From Mycobacterium sherrisii (GTDB taxonomy: Bacteria > Actinomycetota > Actinomycetes > Mycobacteriales > Mycobacteriaceae): a stretch of 64,000 nt of DNA. The notes under the pieces were generated by a model. It saw only the letters and a program-made list of their open reading frames with translations. It was not told where the DNA came from and made no database searches. Of the stretch, positions 42,930 to 51,282 are shown piece by piece (position 1 is the first letter of the stretch; every line of letters starts with the position of its first letter). The stretch is from contig NZ_LQPT01000019.1 in the NCBI RefSeq assembly GCF_002102355.1, positions 308,455 through 372,454 on the forward strand. Reading direction: 5' to 3'. The translations under genes and the position numbers were made by a program.

Positions 42930-43583
42930 ATGGCCGGCGCAGCAACGCCCGAAAAGGTCAGCGTCGTTGTCGGCGATGATCACCCACTGTTCCGCGAAGG
43001 TGTCGTGCGCGCGCTCGCGCTGAGCGGTTCGGTGAATGTCGTCGGCGAGGCCGACGACGGCTCGCAAGCGCTGGACCTGATCAAGAAGCACCGTCCCGAC
43101 GTCGCCCTGCTCGATTTCCGGATGCCCGGCATGGACGGTGCGCAAGTGGCTGCGGCAGTGCGCAGCAACGAACTGCCCACCCGCGTGCTGTTGTTGTCGG
43201 CCCACGACGAGTCGGCGATCGTGTACCAGGCGTTGCAGCAAGGAGCGGCCGGCTTCTTGCTCAAGGACTCGACGCGCACCGAGATCGTCAAGGCCGTACT
43301 CGACTGCGCGAACGGACAGGACGTGCTGGCCCCGTCGCTGGCCGGTGGGCTGGCCGCGCAGATCCGGCAGCGAGCCGAGCCGGCGACCCCGGTCCTGTCC
43401 GCCCGAGAGCGCGAGGTGCTCGGCCGGATCGCCCGCGGCCAGAGCATCCCCGCCATCGCGGCCGAGCTGTTCGTGGCGCCGTCCACCGTCAAGACGCATG
43501 TGCAGCGGCTATACGAGAAGCTCGGTGTCAGCGATCGGGCGGCTGCGGTCGCCGAGGCGATGCGACAAGGCCTGCTCAACTAG
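42930..43583 (+). CDS. NarL/FixJ-family response regulator
   Basis: 217 residues from the ATG at 42930. The receiver domain has acidic residues in VVVGDDHPLF and phospho-acceptor Asp in VALLDFRMPG, with a conserved Lys in LLKDS. The C-terminal LuxR helix-turn-helix reads LSAREREVLGRIARGQSIPA then APSTVKTHVQRLYEKLGV. Together with the histidine kinase it forms a two-component pair. Its last 8 bp overlap the end of the convergent E1-alpha-like gene. Confidence 0.93.
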   Translation: MAGAATPEKVSVVVGDDHPLFREGVVRALALSGSVNVVGEADDGSQALDLIKKHRPDVALLDFRMPGMDGAQVAAAVRSNELPTRVLLLSAHDESAIVYQALQQGAAGFLLKDSTRTEIVKAVLDCANGQDVLAPSLAGGLAAQIRQRAEPATPVLSAREREVLGRIARGQSIPAIAAELFVAPSTVKTHVQRLYEKLGVSDRAAAVAEAMRQGLLN

Positions 43584-44475
43584 CCGCGGGCCACGCTTCG
43601 GGCTCCCGAAACGACGCCGGCTCCTCGTCGCACAGCATGGCCCTGGCGAATGCCTCGGCCTCGGCGACCAGGCGGCGGGCCCGGCGCTCAACTTCGTAGA
43701 GGTGGGCGGCACTGATGCCGGCGTCGATCAGCTGTTGGCGGGCCACGACGAGCGGGTCCACCGCGGCGGCGTCGCTCGGGCATTCGGTCACGGCGCGCAG
43801 CAGCACGGGACCTCCGCCGGCACTTGCCCTTCGGATTGCGTCTGCCACCGAATCGCGAACGGCCGCAACGTCATTGCCGTCGACGGTGAGCACCTCAATG
43901 CCCTGGCGGGTGCTTGCGTCGTCGTCCGGGCCCGCGTCTTCGACGATGAAGACGACCGGCAGCCGCCAGGACGTCGCGATGCGCGCGGCCTCGGCGAAGT
44001 CCGCGGATTCGGCGTCGTGCGTTTCCATCACGCACACCGTGACCCTGCCATCGTCGACCAGTTGCTTGCCGTAGGCATGTCCCACGGCCAGCAACGGTGA
44101 CTGCTGCAAAGCGCTTGACAGCGAACACAATCCGCGAATGGACGCCACGAATGGCGCCTCTTCGCCCGCGTCCGACCCCAGACCGGGACCGGTCAAGGCG
44201 GCGATCGCCGGCGCCAGCGGCAACGCGCACCCGATCTGCTGGGCGTGCTGCAGATGGACGACCCCGGTGGTCATCAAATCGCCGGGACGCAGCGCCGCCA
44301 CGGTGCCGATGGCCACGGCTTCCTGGCCGAAGGCCGGCCGCACGGGCTGATTGAGCCGGCCGTCGATGCGCAACTCCTCCACCGCCATGTCCAGCAGGCG
44401 CAGGACCCACATTTGTCGGTACAACTCGAGCTGGTCACGCAACCGCGCCGCTGAGACGTCAGGGGTGTGAGTCAT
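43576..44475 (-). CDS. Dehydrogenase E1-alpha-like protein with a lost ThDP motif
   Basis: 299 residues matching the alpha subunit of ThDP-dependent 2-oxoacid dehydrogenases in overall order: YRQMWVLRLLDMAVEELR at the start and PVRPAFGQEAVAIG near residue 50. The ThDP/Mg motif, normally GDG with a downstream Asn, reads METHDAESADFAEAARIATS (about 149-168), so the key Gly-Asp-Gly and Asn are gone while surrounding structure remains. No beta subunit gene is adjacent. It is probably non-catalytic or changed in function. GAGGAG precedes the ATG. It lies downstream of meaB. Confidence 0.75.
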   Translation of the reverse strand: MTHTPDVSAARLRDQLELYRQMWVLRLLDMAVEELRIDGRLNQPVRPAFGQEAVAIGTVAALRPGDLMTTGVVHLQHAQQIGCALPLAPAIAALTGPGLGSDAGEEAPFVASIRGLCSLSSALQQSPLLAVGHAYGKQLVDDGRVTVCVMETHDAESADFAEAARIATSWRLPVVFIVEDAGPDDDASTRQGIEVLTVDGNDVAAVRDSVADAIRRASAGGGPVLLRAVTECPSDAAAVDPLVVARQQLIDAGISAAHLYEVERRARRLVAEAEAFARAMLCDEEPASFREPEAWPAAS

Positions 44476-44573
44476 GCCGGTGTCTCCTCACTGGTCGGGA
44501 TACACCAGCGAAGTTAGGCGGCCGGGGCCCGCCACAACTCCGCCGATCGGACCGCTATCGAGAGGAATGCTCC

Positions 44574-44591
44574 GTCCCCCGATCGGGGGAC
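44574..44591. promoter_or_regulatory. 18-bp perfect palindrome GTCCCCCGATCGGGGGAC
   Basis: An uninterrupted 9+9 inverted repeat in the 125-bp gap between meaB and the E1-alpha-like gene, about 100 bp upstream of the latter's start. It may be an operator for that gene. It could also form a terminator-like hairpin for meaB, but no T-run follows in the direction of transcription. Confidence 0.5.
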
Positions 44592-44600
44592 AGCCGAGGA

Positions 44601-45488
44601 TCAGTCCGGGTGACCACCGGCGCGCAGCAGCAGCCGCTCGGCGGCCGAGTACGGGTCGTCGCGGCCGTCGACGACGGATTCGGCAAGCCCGTCGAGATCC
44701 GGCTGCGCGCGCAACAGGCTGTGCGCCAGGGACAGGATCTGGGCGCGGGCACGAGCCGCCCGACGCGCGCGGTTGTCGCTGCGGTGGTGATCGTCGATGG
44801 CGGTGACGAGCTCGGCGATGCCGTCGCCCCGTGCCGCGACGAGGCTGATGATCGGCGCGTGGGTTTCGGCGCGCAGATCCCGCACCGTCTGTTCGGCGCC
44901 GTCCCGGTCGGCCTTGTTGACCGCCACGATGTCGGCGACCTCCAGCAGGCCGGCCTTGGCGGCCTGCACCGCGTCGCCGGCGCCGGGGTTGAGGATGACG
45001 ACGGTGGGGTCGGCGACGGCGGCGATCTCGATCTCCGATTGGCCCACCCCGACGGTTTCCAGCAACACCAGCTCGTAGCCGATCGCGCCGAGCACCCGGA
45101 TCGCCGCCGGGACTGCGGCGGCCAGGCCGCCGAGATGGCCGCGGCTGGCGACCGAACGAATCAACACGTCAGAGTCGTTGATATGCGCGGTCATTCGAAT
45201 GCGGTCACCGAGCAGTGCACCGCCGCTGAACGGCGAAGACGGGTCGACGGCCAACACGGCCACCCGCGAGCCACGCCCGCGATAGGCCCCGACCAGGGCC
45301 GTCACCGTCGTCGACTTGCCCGCACCGGGTGGGCCGGTGATGCCGATGACGCGCACCGTGTACGGTGTTGCGGGGCCGATACTCGCCAGCACCTCCTCGC
45401 GCCGGTCACCCTCGACGAGACTGAGCAACCGACCGGCGGCACGCGGAGATCCGTTGCGCGCCCAGGAAATCAGGTCGGCGATGGTCAT
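44601..45488 (-). CDS. meaB: MeaB/ArgK-family G-protein chaperone for B12-dependent mutases
   Basis: 295 residues. GITGPPGAGKSTTVTALVGA is the P-loop, VDPSSPFSGGALLGDRIRMT the family signature, LLETVGVGQSE the switch region and VNKAD the guanine-specificity motif. MeaB protects and reloads methylmalonyl-CoA-mutase-type enzymes with adenosylcobalamin, and a split mutase of that class is encoded 9.5 kb away at 54991-56991. The ATG at 45488 overlaps the stop of a 32-codon leader ORF (ATGA). An operator of the GAGAAT-N3-ATTCTC type lies upstream at 45604. Confidence 0.93.
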   Translation of the reverse strand: MTIADLISWARNGSPRAAGRLLSLVEGDRREEVLASIGPATPYTVRVIGITGPPGAGKSTTVTALVGAYRGRGSRVAVLAVDPSSPFSGGALLGDRIRMTAHINDSDVLIRSVASRGHLGGLAAAVPAAIRVLGAIGYELVLLETVGVGQSEIEIAAVADPTVVILNPGAGDAVQAAKAGLLEVADIVAVNKADRDGAEQTVRDLRAETHAPIISLVAARGDGIAELVTAIDDHHRSDNRARRAARARAQILSLAHSLLRAQPDLDGLAESVVDGRDDPYSAAERLLLRAGGHPD

Positions 45489-45583
45489 GGACACATTATG
45501 GGGCGGACATTGCCGCTGACGTTCACCTCGTCCGCGTGAAGGTCGAGCATCTTGATGGTGGCCACGACGATTGCTTCGGGCAC
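45485..45583 (-). pseudogene. 32-codon leader ORF resembling a thiolase C-terminal remnant
   Basis: It starts GTG at 45583 with a strong GGAGG ribosome-binding site (45589-45593) and ends TGA overlapping the meaB ATG. The peptide begins VPEAIVVATIKMLDL and continues to DEVNVSGNV. This matches the thiolase region where an EAF segment is followed about 20 residues later by VNVxGGAxxLGHP, but the GG and GHP part is replaced. I read it as the leftover of a deleted thiolase gene that now couples translation to meaB. A chance open frame is possible. Confidence 0.5.
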
Positions 45584-45603
45584 GCTTTCCTCCAGATGGG
45601 CAT

Positions 45604-45618
45604 GAGAATTTTATTCTC
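45604..45618. promoter_or_regulatory. Palindromic operator, GAGAAT-TTT-ATTCTC
   Basis: A perfect 6-3-6 inverted repeat, 21 bp before the leader ORF of meaB on one side and 141 bp before the S33 hydrolase on the other. It has the same arms as the sites at 2374, 3239 and 50883. It probably links both flanking genes to the TetR regulon. Confidence 0.73.
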
Positions 45619-45759
45619 TCAACAGGAGAGTGCCAGTTGCAATAACGACCGGCCCGCGAGACTGCAACGAGCGCCGGCCCTCGGGTAACGCGTCGTAGTT
45701 GCAGTGTCGCGGACAGAATAGGGGCACGGTTCACGACTACGAGGAGGCGACGCCCGGCC

Positions 45760-46647
45760 ATGACCCAATCGCAGGGAACAATCGCGGTGCCGGGCGGCAA
45801 GGTCTGGTTCAAGCGAGTCGGTGGTGGGCCGGGCCGCCCGCTGCTCGTCGTTCACGGCGGCCCGGGCGTCCCGCACGACTACCTGCTGGCGTTGCAGCGC
45901 CTGGCCGACGAGCGAGAGGTCATTTTCTGGGATCAGCTCGGTTGCGGGAATTCCGAATGCCCTTCGGACACCGGACTGTGGACGATGAATCGCTCGGTCG
46001 CCGAGATGGACGCCGTGATCGATGCCCTCGGCCTGGAACGTTTCCACCTCTTTGGCAACTCGTGGGGCGGCATGCTGGCCCAGCAGTACGTGCTCGACGT
46101 GCCGACGACCGCGGTGAGCCTGACGATCTCGAACAGCATCGCCTCCATTCCCCAGTTCTCCGGCATGGTGGCACGGTTGAAGCGCGAGCTGGATCCGGCT
46201 ACCCAGGCCGCCATCGACCGCCACGAATCCGCCGGTACGACGTCCTCAGCCGAATACCAGGACGCGATTCGCACGTGGAACGAGACGTATCTGTGTCGGG
46301 TCCGGCCGTGGCCGTACGAGCTGCAGGACGCGTTCGCCCGGATAGGGGTCGAGATTTACACAACGATGTTCGGGCCCAGCGACTTTCACATTGTCGGAAC
46401 GGTGCGCGACTGGGACGTCTTCGACCGGCTGGCCGAGATCCGAGTGCCGACCCTCGTCCTCGCCGGCCGGTACGACGAATGCGCTCACGAGCACATGTGG
46501 CAGATGCACCAGCGGATCAAGGATTCACGGTTCGAGTTGTTCGAGGCCAGTTCGCACATGCCGTTCATCGAGGAGCCGAAGCGCTTCGACAATGTGCTGC
46601 GAGATTTTTTGCGGCATAACGACGCTACCGGTCGTCGACCAACGTGA
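45760..46647 (+). CDS. S33-family alpha/beta hydrolase, proline-iminopeptidase-like
   Basis: 295 residues. VVHGGPGVPHDYL is the oxyanion motif, FWDQLGCGNS the S33-specific segment, and LFGNSWGGMLAQ the nucleophile elbow; the catalytic His is in SSHMPFIEEP. In a catabolic cluster it is more likely an esterase, epoxide hydrolase or amidase than a peptidase. GAGGAGG lies 11 bases before the ATG. It diverges from meaB under the operator at 45604 and is convergent with the crotonase. Confidence 0.88.
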   Translation: MTQSQGTIAVPGGKVWFKRVGGGPGRPLLVVHGGPGVPHDYLLALQRLADEREVIFWDQLGCGNSECPSDTGLWTMNRSVAEMDAVIDALGLERFHLFGNSWGGMLAQQYVLDVPTTAVSLTISNSIASIPQFSGMVARLKRELDPATQAAIDRHESAGTTSSAEYQDAIRTWNETYLCRVRPWPYELQDAFARIGVEIYTTMFGPSDFHIVGTVRDWDVFDRLAEIRVPTLVLAGRYDECAHEHMWQMHQRIKDSRFELFEASSHMPFIEEPKRFDNVLRDFLRHNDATGRRPT

Positions 46648-46660
46648 CCGGCCGCTCGGC

Positions 46661-47428
46661 TCAGTTCTTTCCGGCGGTCAGTTTGTCAACGATCGTGCGG
46701 AAGTCTTCGGTCACGAAGGACTGGCTTTCGGCACAGAGCGCATAGTCGAGGCTGGCGAGCACGGCGCGTTCCAGATGGATGTTGAGCACCCGCTTCGTGC
46801 TCTCGACGGCTTGCTGCGGCAAGTCCAAGATTTTTCTCGCGCAATCGATCGCCTCGTCGACGGGATCGGCCGCGACGTGGTTGGCCAATCCGAGCTCCAC
46901 GGCCCGCCGTGCGCTGATGCGCCGGCCCGTCAGCGCGTATTCCTTGGCCAGCATCAGGCTGATGTGCAGCGGCCAGGTCAGCGGACCGCCGTCGGCGGCC
47001 ACCAGTCCCACCTGGACATGCGGATCGGCGAGGTAGGCGTCTTCGGCGATGTAGACGAGGTCACTCAGCGCGACGAGGCTGCAACCCAGGCCGACCGCGG
47101 GCCCGTTGACAGCCGCTATCACCGGGATTCGGCATCGCGCCATGCCCAGCACGATCTCGCGACCGTCCCGAATCGTCTTGGCACGCAGCTCGGCATCACC
47201 CGAAAGCTCCTTGAGGTAGGTGAAGTCGCCGCCGGCCGAAAACGCCCGGCCCGCACCGGTGATCACGGCCGCGCGGGCGGTGGGGTCGTCGGTGAGCCGC
47301 TGCCAGATTCGGGCCAGTCCAGAGTGCAGATCATCGTTGACCGAGTTCAGCGAGTCCGGACGGTTCAACGTGATGATGCGCAGGGCCCCGTCGGCACGGA
47401 CGTCGATTTCAGCAGGCATGTCGTACAC
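46661..47428 (-). CDS. Enoyl-CoA hydratase/isomerase family protein
   Basis: 255 residues from the GTG at 47428 (GGGAG seven bases upstream; ATG 47419 is the alternative). ITGAGRAFSAGGDFTYL and AVNGPAVGLGCSLVALSDLV form the oxyanion hole of the crotonase fold. The catalytic glutamates are not certain, because the second helix reads HVQVGLVAADGGPLTW. It begins one base after the acyl-CoA dehydrogenase stop and is the last gene of the synthetase-dehydrogenase-hydratase operon, a beta-oxidation-like set. Confidence 0.9.
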   Translation of the reverse strand: MYDMPAEIDVRADGALRIITLNRPDSLNSVNDDLHSGLARIWQRLTDDPTARAAVITGAGRAFSAGGDFTYLKELSGDAELRAKTIRDGREIVLGMARCRIPVIAAVNGPAVGLGCSLVALSDLVYIAEDAYLADPHVQVGLVAADGGPLTWPLHISLMLAKEYALTGRRISARRAVELGLANHVAADPVDEAIDCARKILDLPQQAVESTKRVLNIHLERAVLASLDYALCAESQSFVTEDFRTIVDKLTAGKN

Positions 47429-47429
47429 G

Positions 47430-48518
47430 TCAGACTCCCAATCCCAAAATTCGTGAAGCGATGATGTTCTTCTGTATCTGCGATGTTCCACCCATCACGC
47501 TTTGCGCGCGGCTGTACAGGTACGCGCTGAGCAGATCTGGGTCGCGGGTCCCCGAGGTGGCCAGTGCGGCGTGCCCCACGGATTGTTCGACCCAGGTCAT
47601 CAGCAGCTTGTCGAGTGAGCCTTCCGAACCGTGGGACACACCATCGAGCTGTTCGGAAAGCCGCCGGCGCACGTGATGGGTCAGCATGTCGGACTGCACC
47701 GCCGCCCAGGCCAACTCTTCCGATATCTCGCCCTCGTTGCGGCTCAACAATTCTCGGACAAGCTTGCCGTATCGTGCCGCATAGCCGAGGGTGGCGGGCT
47801 CGCGTTCGTGCCCGACAACCGTCATTGCCACGGCCCACCCGTCACCGGGTGCGCCGACCATCCGGCCGGCGGGCACCGTGGCGCCGTCGAAGAACACCTG
47901 GCCGAACTCGTTCGTGACGCCGTTCATCATCTGAAGCGGACGTTGTTGCACACCAGGCTGATTCATCGCGACCACGAACGCCGACAGGCCACGGTGCCGC
48001 TTGGCTTCGGGATCGGTGCGGGCCAGCAACAGACACCAGTCGGCGACGTCGGAGTAGCTGGTCCAGATCTTGTGTCCGTGGATGACGTAGTTGTCACCGT
48101 CCCTCGTGGCAGTCGTGGTCAGCGACGCCAGGTCGGAGCCGGCTACCGGTTCGCTGAAGCCCTGGCACCAGCGTTCGGTGCCGTTGATGATGCCGGGCAG
48201 AAACCGCTTGCGCAGTTCGTCGTTGGCATGCGCGCCGATGCCATAGACCAGATAACCGACGCTGGGTCGCGGTGGTGCGCCGGCGCGCACCAGCTCCTCG
48301 TCGACGATGACGTCGTACACCGGTGCCAGGTCCTGCCCGCCCCAATCGCGCGGCCAGGACAGGCCGAAAAACCCGTTCTCGTACAGGGCGCGGTGCCAGT
48401 CGGCCATGCGCACCCAGTACTCGTCACCCGAGCCGGAGAACTCCTTGGCATGCTCGGTAAGCCAGGTGCGCAGGCGCATCCGAAATGCGGCCTCGTCGGG
48501 CGAGTCACGAAAGTCCAA
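47430..48518 (-). CDS. Acyl-CoA dehydrogenase, alpha-type subunit
   Basis: 362 residues. FSEPVAGSDLASLTTTA and HGHKIWTSYSDVADW are the flavin-binding central domain, and MGGTSQIQKNIIASRILGLG the C-terminus. It starts 14 bp inside the shorter acyl-CoA dehydrogenase gene, so the two are translated together. A long and a short FadE in tandem are typical of mycobacterial alpha2beta2 heterotetramers that dehydrogenate bulky, sterol-side-chain-like acyl-CoAs (family knowledge; the substrate here is unknown). Confidence 0.91.
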   Translation of the reverse strand: MDFRDSPDEAAFRMRLRTWLTEHAKEFSGSGDEYWVRMADWHRALYENGFFGLSWPRDWGGQDLAPVYDVIVDEELVRAGAPPRPSVGYLVYGIGAHANDELRKRFLPGIINGTERWCQGFSEPVAGSDLASLTTTATRDGDNYVIHGHKIWTSYSDVADWCLLLARTDPEAKRHRGLSAFVVAMNQPGVQQRPLQMMNGVTNEFGQVFFDGATVPAGRMVGAPGDGWAVAMTVVGHEREPATLGYAARYGKLVRELLSRNEGEISEELAWAAVQSDMLTHHVRRRLSEQLDGVSHGSEGSLDKLLMTWVEQSVGHAALATSGTRDPDLLSAYLYSRAQSVMGGTSQIQKNIIASRILGLGV

Positions 48519-49419
48519 AATCGATCTCCTTCAACCTGACGGGCCACAGCTCCGTCGATGTCAGTGCGCGGCGCAGGTAGACATGGGCGATGCACTCCCA
48601 GGTATTGCCGATGCCGCCGTGCACCTGAACCGTCGTCTCGCACACCGTTCTGGTGGCACGCGCGCAGTAGACCTTCGCCATCTGCGCGGCGCGGATGGCC
48701 CGTGCCGGTTCGAGTTCGTCGACGCCCCACGCGGCATGCCGCAACACGCTGATCGAACCTTCGATCAACGCCAGGCTTTCCGCGAGCAGGTGAGCGACGG
48801 CCTGATACGACCCGATCGGCCTGCCGTACTGTTCGCGAATCTTGGCGTAGTCACAGGCGACGGCGTGAGCACCGCGGGCGATGCCGACCAAATCCGCCGC
48901 CGTGATGACCAACGCGAGCGCCTGCCAGCGGGCCGCCTCGTCGGCGGGGAGGTCTCCGAGAGTCTGTGCAGCGCTGCCTAATTCGGCATCTTCGCGGGTC
49001 AAATCAGCACTCGCACGAATGCCACCGACGCCCGTGCTCCGCACCGTACGGCCGGACAACCACAGCGCGCGGCGGGCGCCTCGTGCATCGACCGCACGGT
49101 CGTCGACCGCCACGGTCGCCGCGGGTGTTCCGTCGACCTCGGCACCGAGGCGGCGAACCAGGTCATCAGCCAGTACGGGACCGAGGAACGGGCTGTCGAC
49201 CAGGCGGCGGCCGAATTCCTCGGCGACGATTGCGACGTCGAATCCGGTGGCTCCATCGGAGCGCAGCGATCGCCACCCGGTTGCTGCGATCTGCTTGTCC
49301 AAACGGGTGATTCGGCTCTCGTCGGCGAGGTCCTGCACGGTCGCCGGCCCGAGGTCGTCGGCCAGCTTGGCGGCAGCATCGCGCAATTGCTGCTGTTCAG
49401 CTGTCAGTCGTACATCCAT
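48505..49419 (-). CDS. Acyl-CoA dehydrogenase, short beta-type subunit
   Basis: 304 residues, shorter than the usual 380 because parts of the N-terminal and middle domains are reduced. KIREQYGRPIGSYQAVAHLL and TVQVHGGIGNTWECIAHVYL match beta subunits of mycobacterial heterotetrameric FadE pairs. It overlaps the synthetase gene by 23 bp upstream and the alpha-type gene by 14 bp downstream, so all three are tightly coupled. Confidence 0.9.
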   Translation of the reverse strand: MDVRLTAEQQQLRDAAAKLADDLGPATVQDLADESRITRLDKQIAATGWRSLRSDGATGFDVAIVAEEFGRRLVDSPFLGPVLADDLVRRLGAEVDGTPAATVAVDDRAVDARGARRALWLSGRTVRSTGVGGIRASADLTREDAELGSAAQTLGDLPADEAARWQALALVITAADLVGIARGAHAVACDYAKIREQYGRPIGSYQAVAHLLAESLALIEGSISVLRHAAWGVDELEPARAIRAAQMAKVYCARATRTVCETTVQVHGGIGNTWECIAHVYLRRALTSTELWPVRLKEIDFGLS

Positions 49420-50812
49420 AGCGCTCCTTAAGCACTCGGCGCAGTACCTTGCCCGACGGCAGGCGAGGAATATCCGGCACGAACACGATCCGGCTCAGGC
49501 GTTTGTAGGAGGCCAGCGTCTCGTCGACCCGGGCGGTGAGGTCCGCGGCGACGGCCTGCACGTCGGCTTTATGGCGCGTGGTGATCGCGGCGACGACGGC
49601 CTCTCCATTGATTCCGTCCGGAATTCCGAACACCGCACAGTCCTCGACTGCGGGGTGAGCGTGCAGCACCGTTTCGATCTCGGCCGGAGCGACTTGGAAT
49701 CCGCGCACCTTGATCATTTCCTTGAGCCGGTCGGTGATCCGCAACCAGCCGTCCCCGTCGAGCCAGCCCACGTCGCCGGTGCGATACCACCCGTCGCACA
49801 TCACCTCGTTGGTGGCCGCGGCGGGCAGATATCCCGCCATCAGCGTGGTGGAGCGGGCCTGGATCTCCCCGACCTCGCCCGGTCCGACCGGCCGGCCGGT
49901 CAGCAACGAGACGACTCGCAGCTGCACCCCTGGCACCGCGCGTCCCACGGTATCCAGCCGCGCATCGTCGAGCGGATTGCACGCGATCACCGGCAATTCC
50001 GTGGTGCCGTAGGCCGGAACCCAGCCGACACCGATGCGCCGGGTCACCGTTTCGGCCACGCTCGCGGTGACCGGCGTCGCGCCCCACATGATGTAGCGCA
50101 ATGACGACAGGTCGTACGACTCCAGCGTCGGATGGGATGCGATGGCCAACGCTATCGGTGCGACGGCCATTTCGATTGTGATGCGGTCCTTTTCGATGTG
50201 GTGCAACATTCGGTCGATGTCGAAGCGCGGGTGCAGCCGCACCTGGACGCCGGTGCGCAGCGCCGTGAGGATGTTCAGCAACCCCAGGATGTGCGACGGC
50301 GGGGTGGTTATCTGTATCCGGTCTCGGGAGGTCAGTTGCAGCGCGTCGCGCCAGTGCAGCACGGCGTCGGTCAGCGCGGCGTGGCTGTGCCGGACGGCCT
50401 TCGGTAAACCGGTGGTGCCCGAACTGAACACCAGCACGGCGTCGTTGGTCGGCGGACCCGAGATCGCGATCGGCTCCACCGCGGGGACCGGGTCGTCCAG
50501 GTGCAACATCGGCATCAGCGAGTCCAGGACCGGATGATCGCCGACGGCGTGCCCAGGTTCGGTGAGTCCCAGCGCGTCGTCGACCTCGTCGTGTTTCCAT
50601 GCCGGACTGATCAGCACCGCGGTCGCGCCCAGCCGCCAGATCCCCAGCAGGACGGCGACGAATTCCGGTCGGTTGGCGGACATGACGGCGACGCGGTGGC
50701 CCGCGGCGACCCCCCGTTTGCGCAGCGCGACGGCCAGACCGTTGGCCAACGCGTCGAGTTGCGGCACGCTGAAATGCCGTTCCTCGAACACGAGCGCGGC
50801 CGGCTCGCTCAC
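49397..50812 (-). CDS. AMP-forming acyl-CoA synthetase
   Basis: 471 residues, a little short for the family. LVFSSGTTGLPKAVRHSHAA is the P-loop-like AMP motif, GWYRTGDVGWLDGDGW the hinge region, and PRLPSGKVLRRVLKE carries the catalytic Lys. It activates a carboxylic acid to its CoA ester at the cost of ATP and feeds the two dehydrogenases and hydratase downstream. It diverges from the ferredoxin operon, with the perfect operator at 50883-50897 between them. Confidence 0.92.
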   Translation of the reverse strand: MSEPAALVFEERHFSVPQLDALANGLAVALRKRGVAAGHRVAVMSANRPEFVAVLLGIWRLGATAVLISPAWKHDEVDDALGLTEPGHAVGDHPVLDSLMPMLHLDDPVPAVEPIAISGPPTNDAVLVFSSGTTGLPKAVRHSHAALTDAVLHWRDALQLTSRDRIQITTPPSHILGLLNILTALRTGVQVRLHPRFDIDRMLHHIEKDRITIEMAVAPIALAIASHPTLESYDLSSLRYIMWGATPVTASVAETVTRRIGVGWVPAYGTTELPVIACNPLDDARLDTVGRAVPGVQLRVVSLLTGRPVGPGEVGEIQARSTTLMAGYLPAAATNEVMCDGWYRTGDVGWLDGDGWLRITDRLKEMIKVRGFQVAPAEIETVLHAHPAVEDCAVFGIPDGINGEAVVAAITTRHKADVQAVAADLTARVDETLASYKRLSRIVFVPDIPRLPSGKVLRRVLKERYGCTTDS

Positions 50813-50882
50813 CCGTCTTGTCCTTCCCCGCAGGCCAGGCGCACCCGACAGCGGCGCAGTAGAGAAGATGCTATCGCTAGGT

Positions 50883-50897
50883 GAGAATAGTATTCTC
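50883..50897. promoter_or_regulatory. Palindromic operator, GAGAATA-G-TATTCTC (second identical copy)
   Basis: Identical over 15 bp to the site at 2374-2388 beside the TetR gene. It lies 71 bp upstream of the acyl-CoA synthetase and 63 bp upstream of the ferredoxin start, so it can control both divergent operons. Confidence 0.77.
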
Positions 50898-50959
50898 TAT
50901 ACTGAAGAACGCAAGTACGGGCGCGCGGCCGTCACGCGAACACCGAGGAGGCTCGCAGG

Positions 50960-51262
50960 GTGGCAGATCCCACTTCGAACGGTGCCGAGCCGGGCACGGT
51001 GACGATCCACCTGGAGCGCAAGAAGGCAACGGTGCCGCTGATTCCGGGCGAGACGCTTCTGGAAAGTGCGCGGCGGGCCGGCCTGGACCCGCCGTTCAAT
51101 TGCGAGGCCGGCAACTGTGGGACGTGCATGGCACGCCTCGAGAGTGGTCGCGCCACGATGCGGACCAATGACGCACTCGACGACGACGAAGTGGCCGACG
51201 GTTACATTCTGACGTGCCAAGGCATACCGGACACCGACTCGGTCACGGTGCGTTACGAGTAG
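50960..51262 (+). CDS. Plant-type [2Fe-2S] ferredoxin
   Basis: 100 residues from the GTG at 50960, preceded by GAGGAGG. FNCEAGNCGTCMARLESG gives the C-x4-C-x2-C part of the cluster motif, and YILTCQG the fourth cysteine. It is the electron donor for an oxygenase or reductase; no Rieske or P450 oxygenase is adjacent, so its partner is elsewhere or is one of the flavoproteins. It is first in an operon with the EthD-like protein and the amidohydrolase. Confidence 0.93.
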   Translation: MADPTSNGAEPGTVTIHLERKKATVPLIPGETLLESARRAGLDPPFNCEAGNCGTCMARLESGRATMRTNDALDDDEVADGYILTCQGIPDTDSVTVRYE

Positions 51263-51282
51263 TCACAGGAAGGTGACGACCT

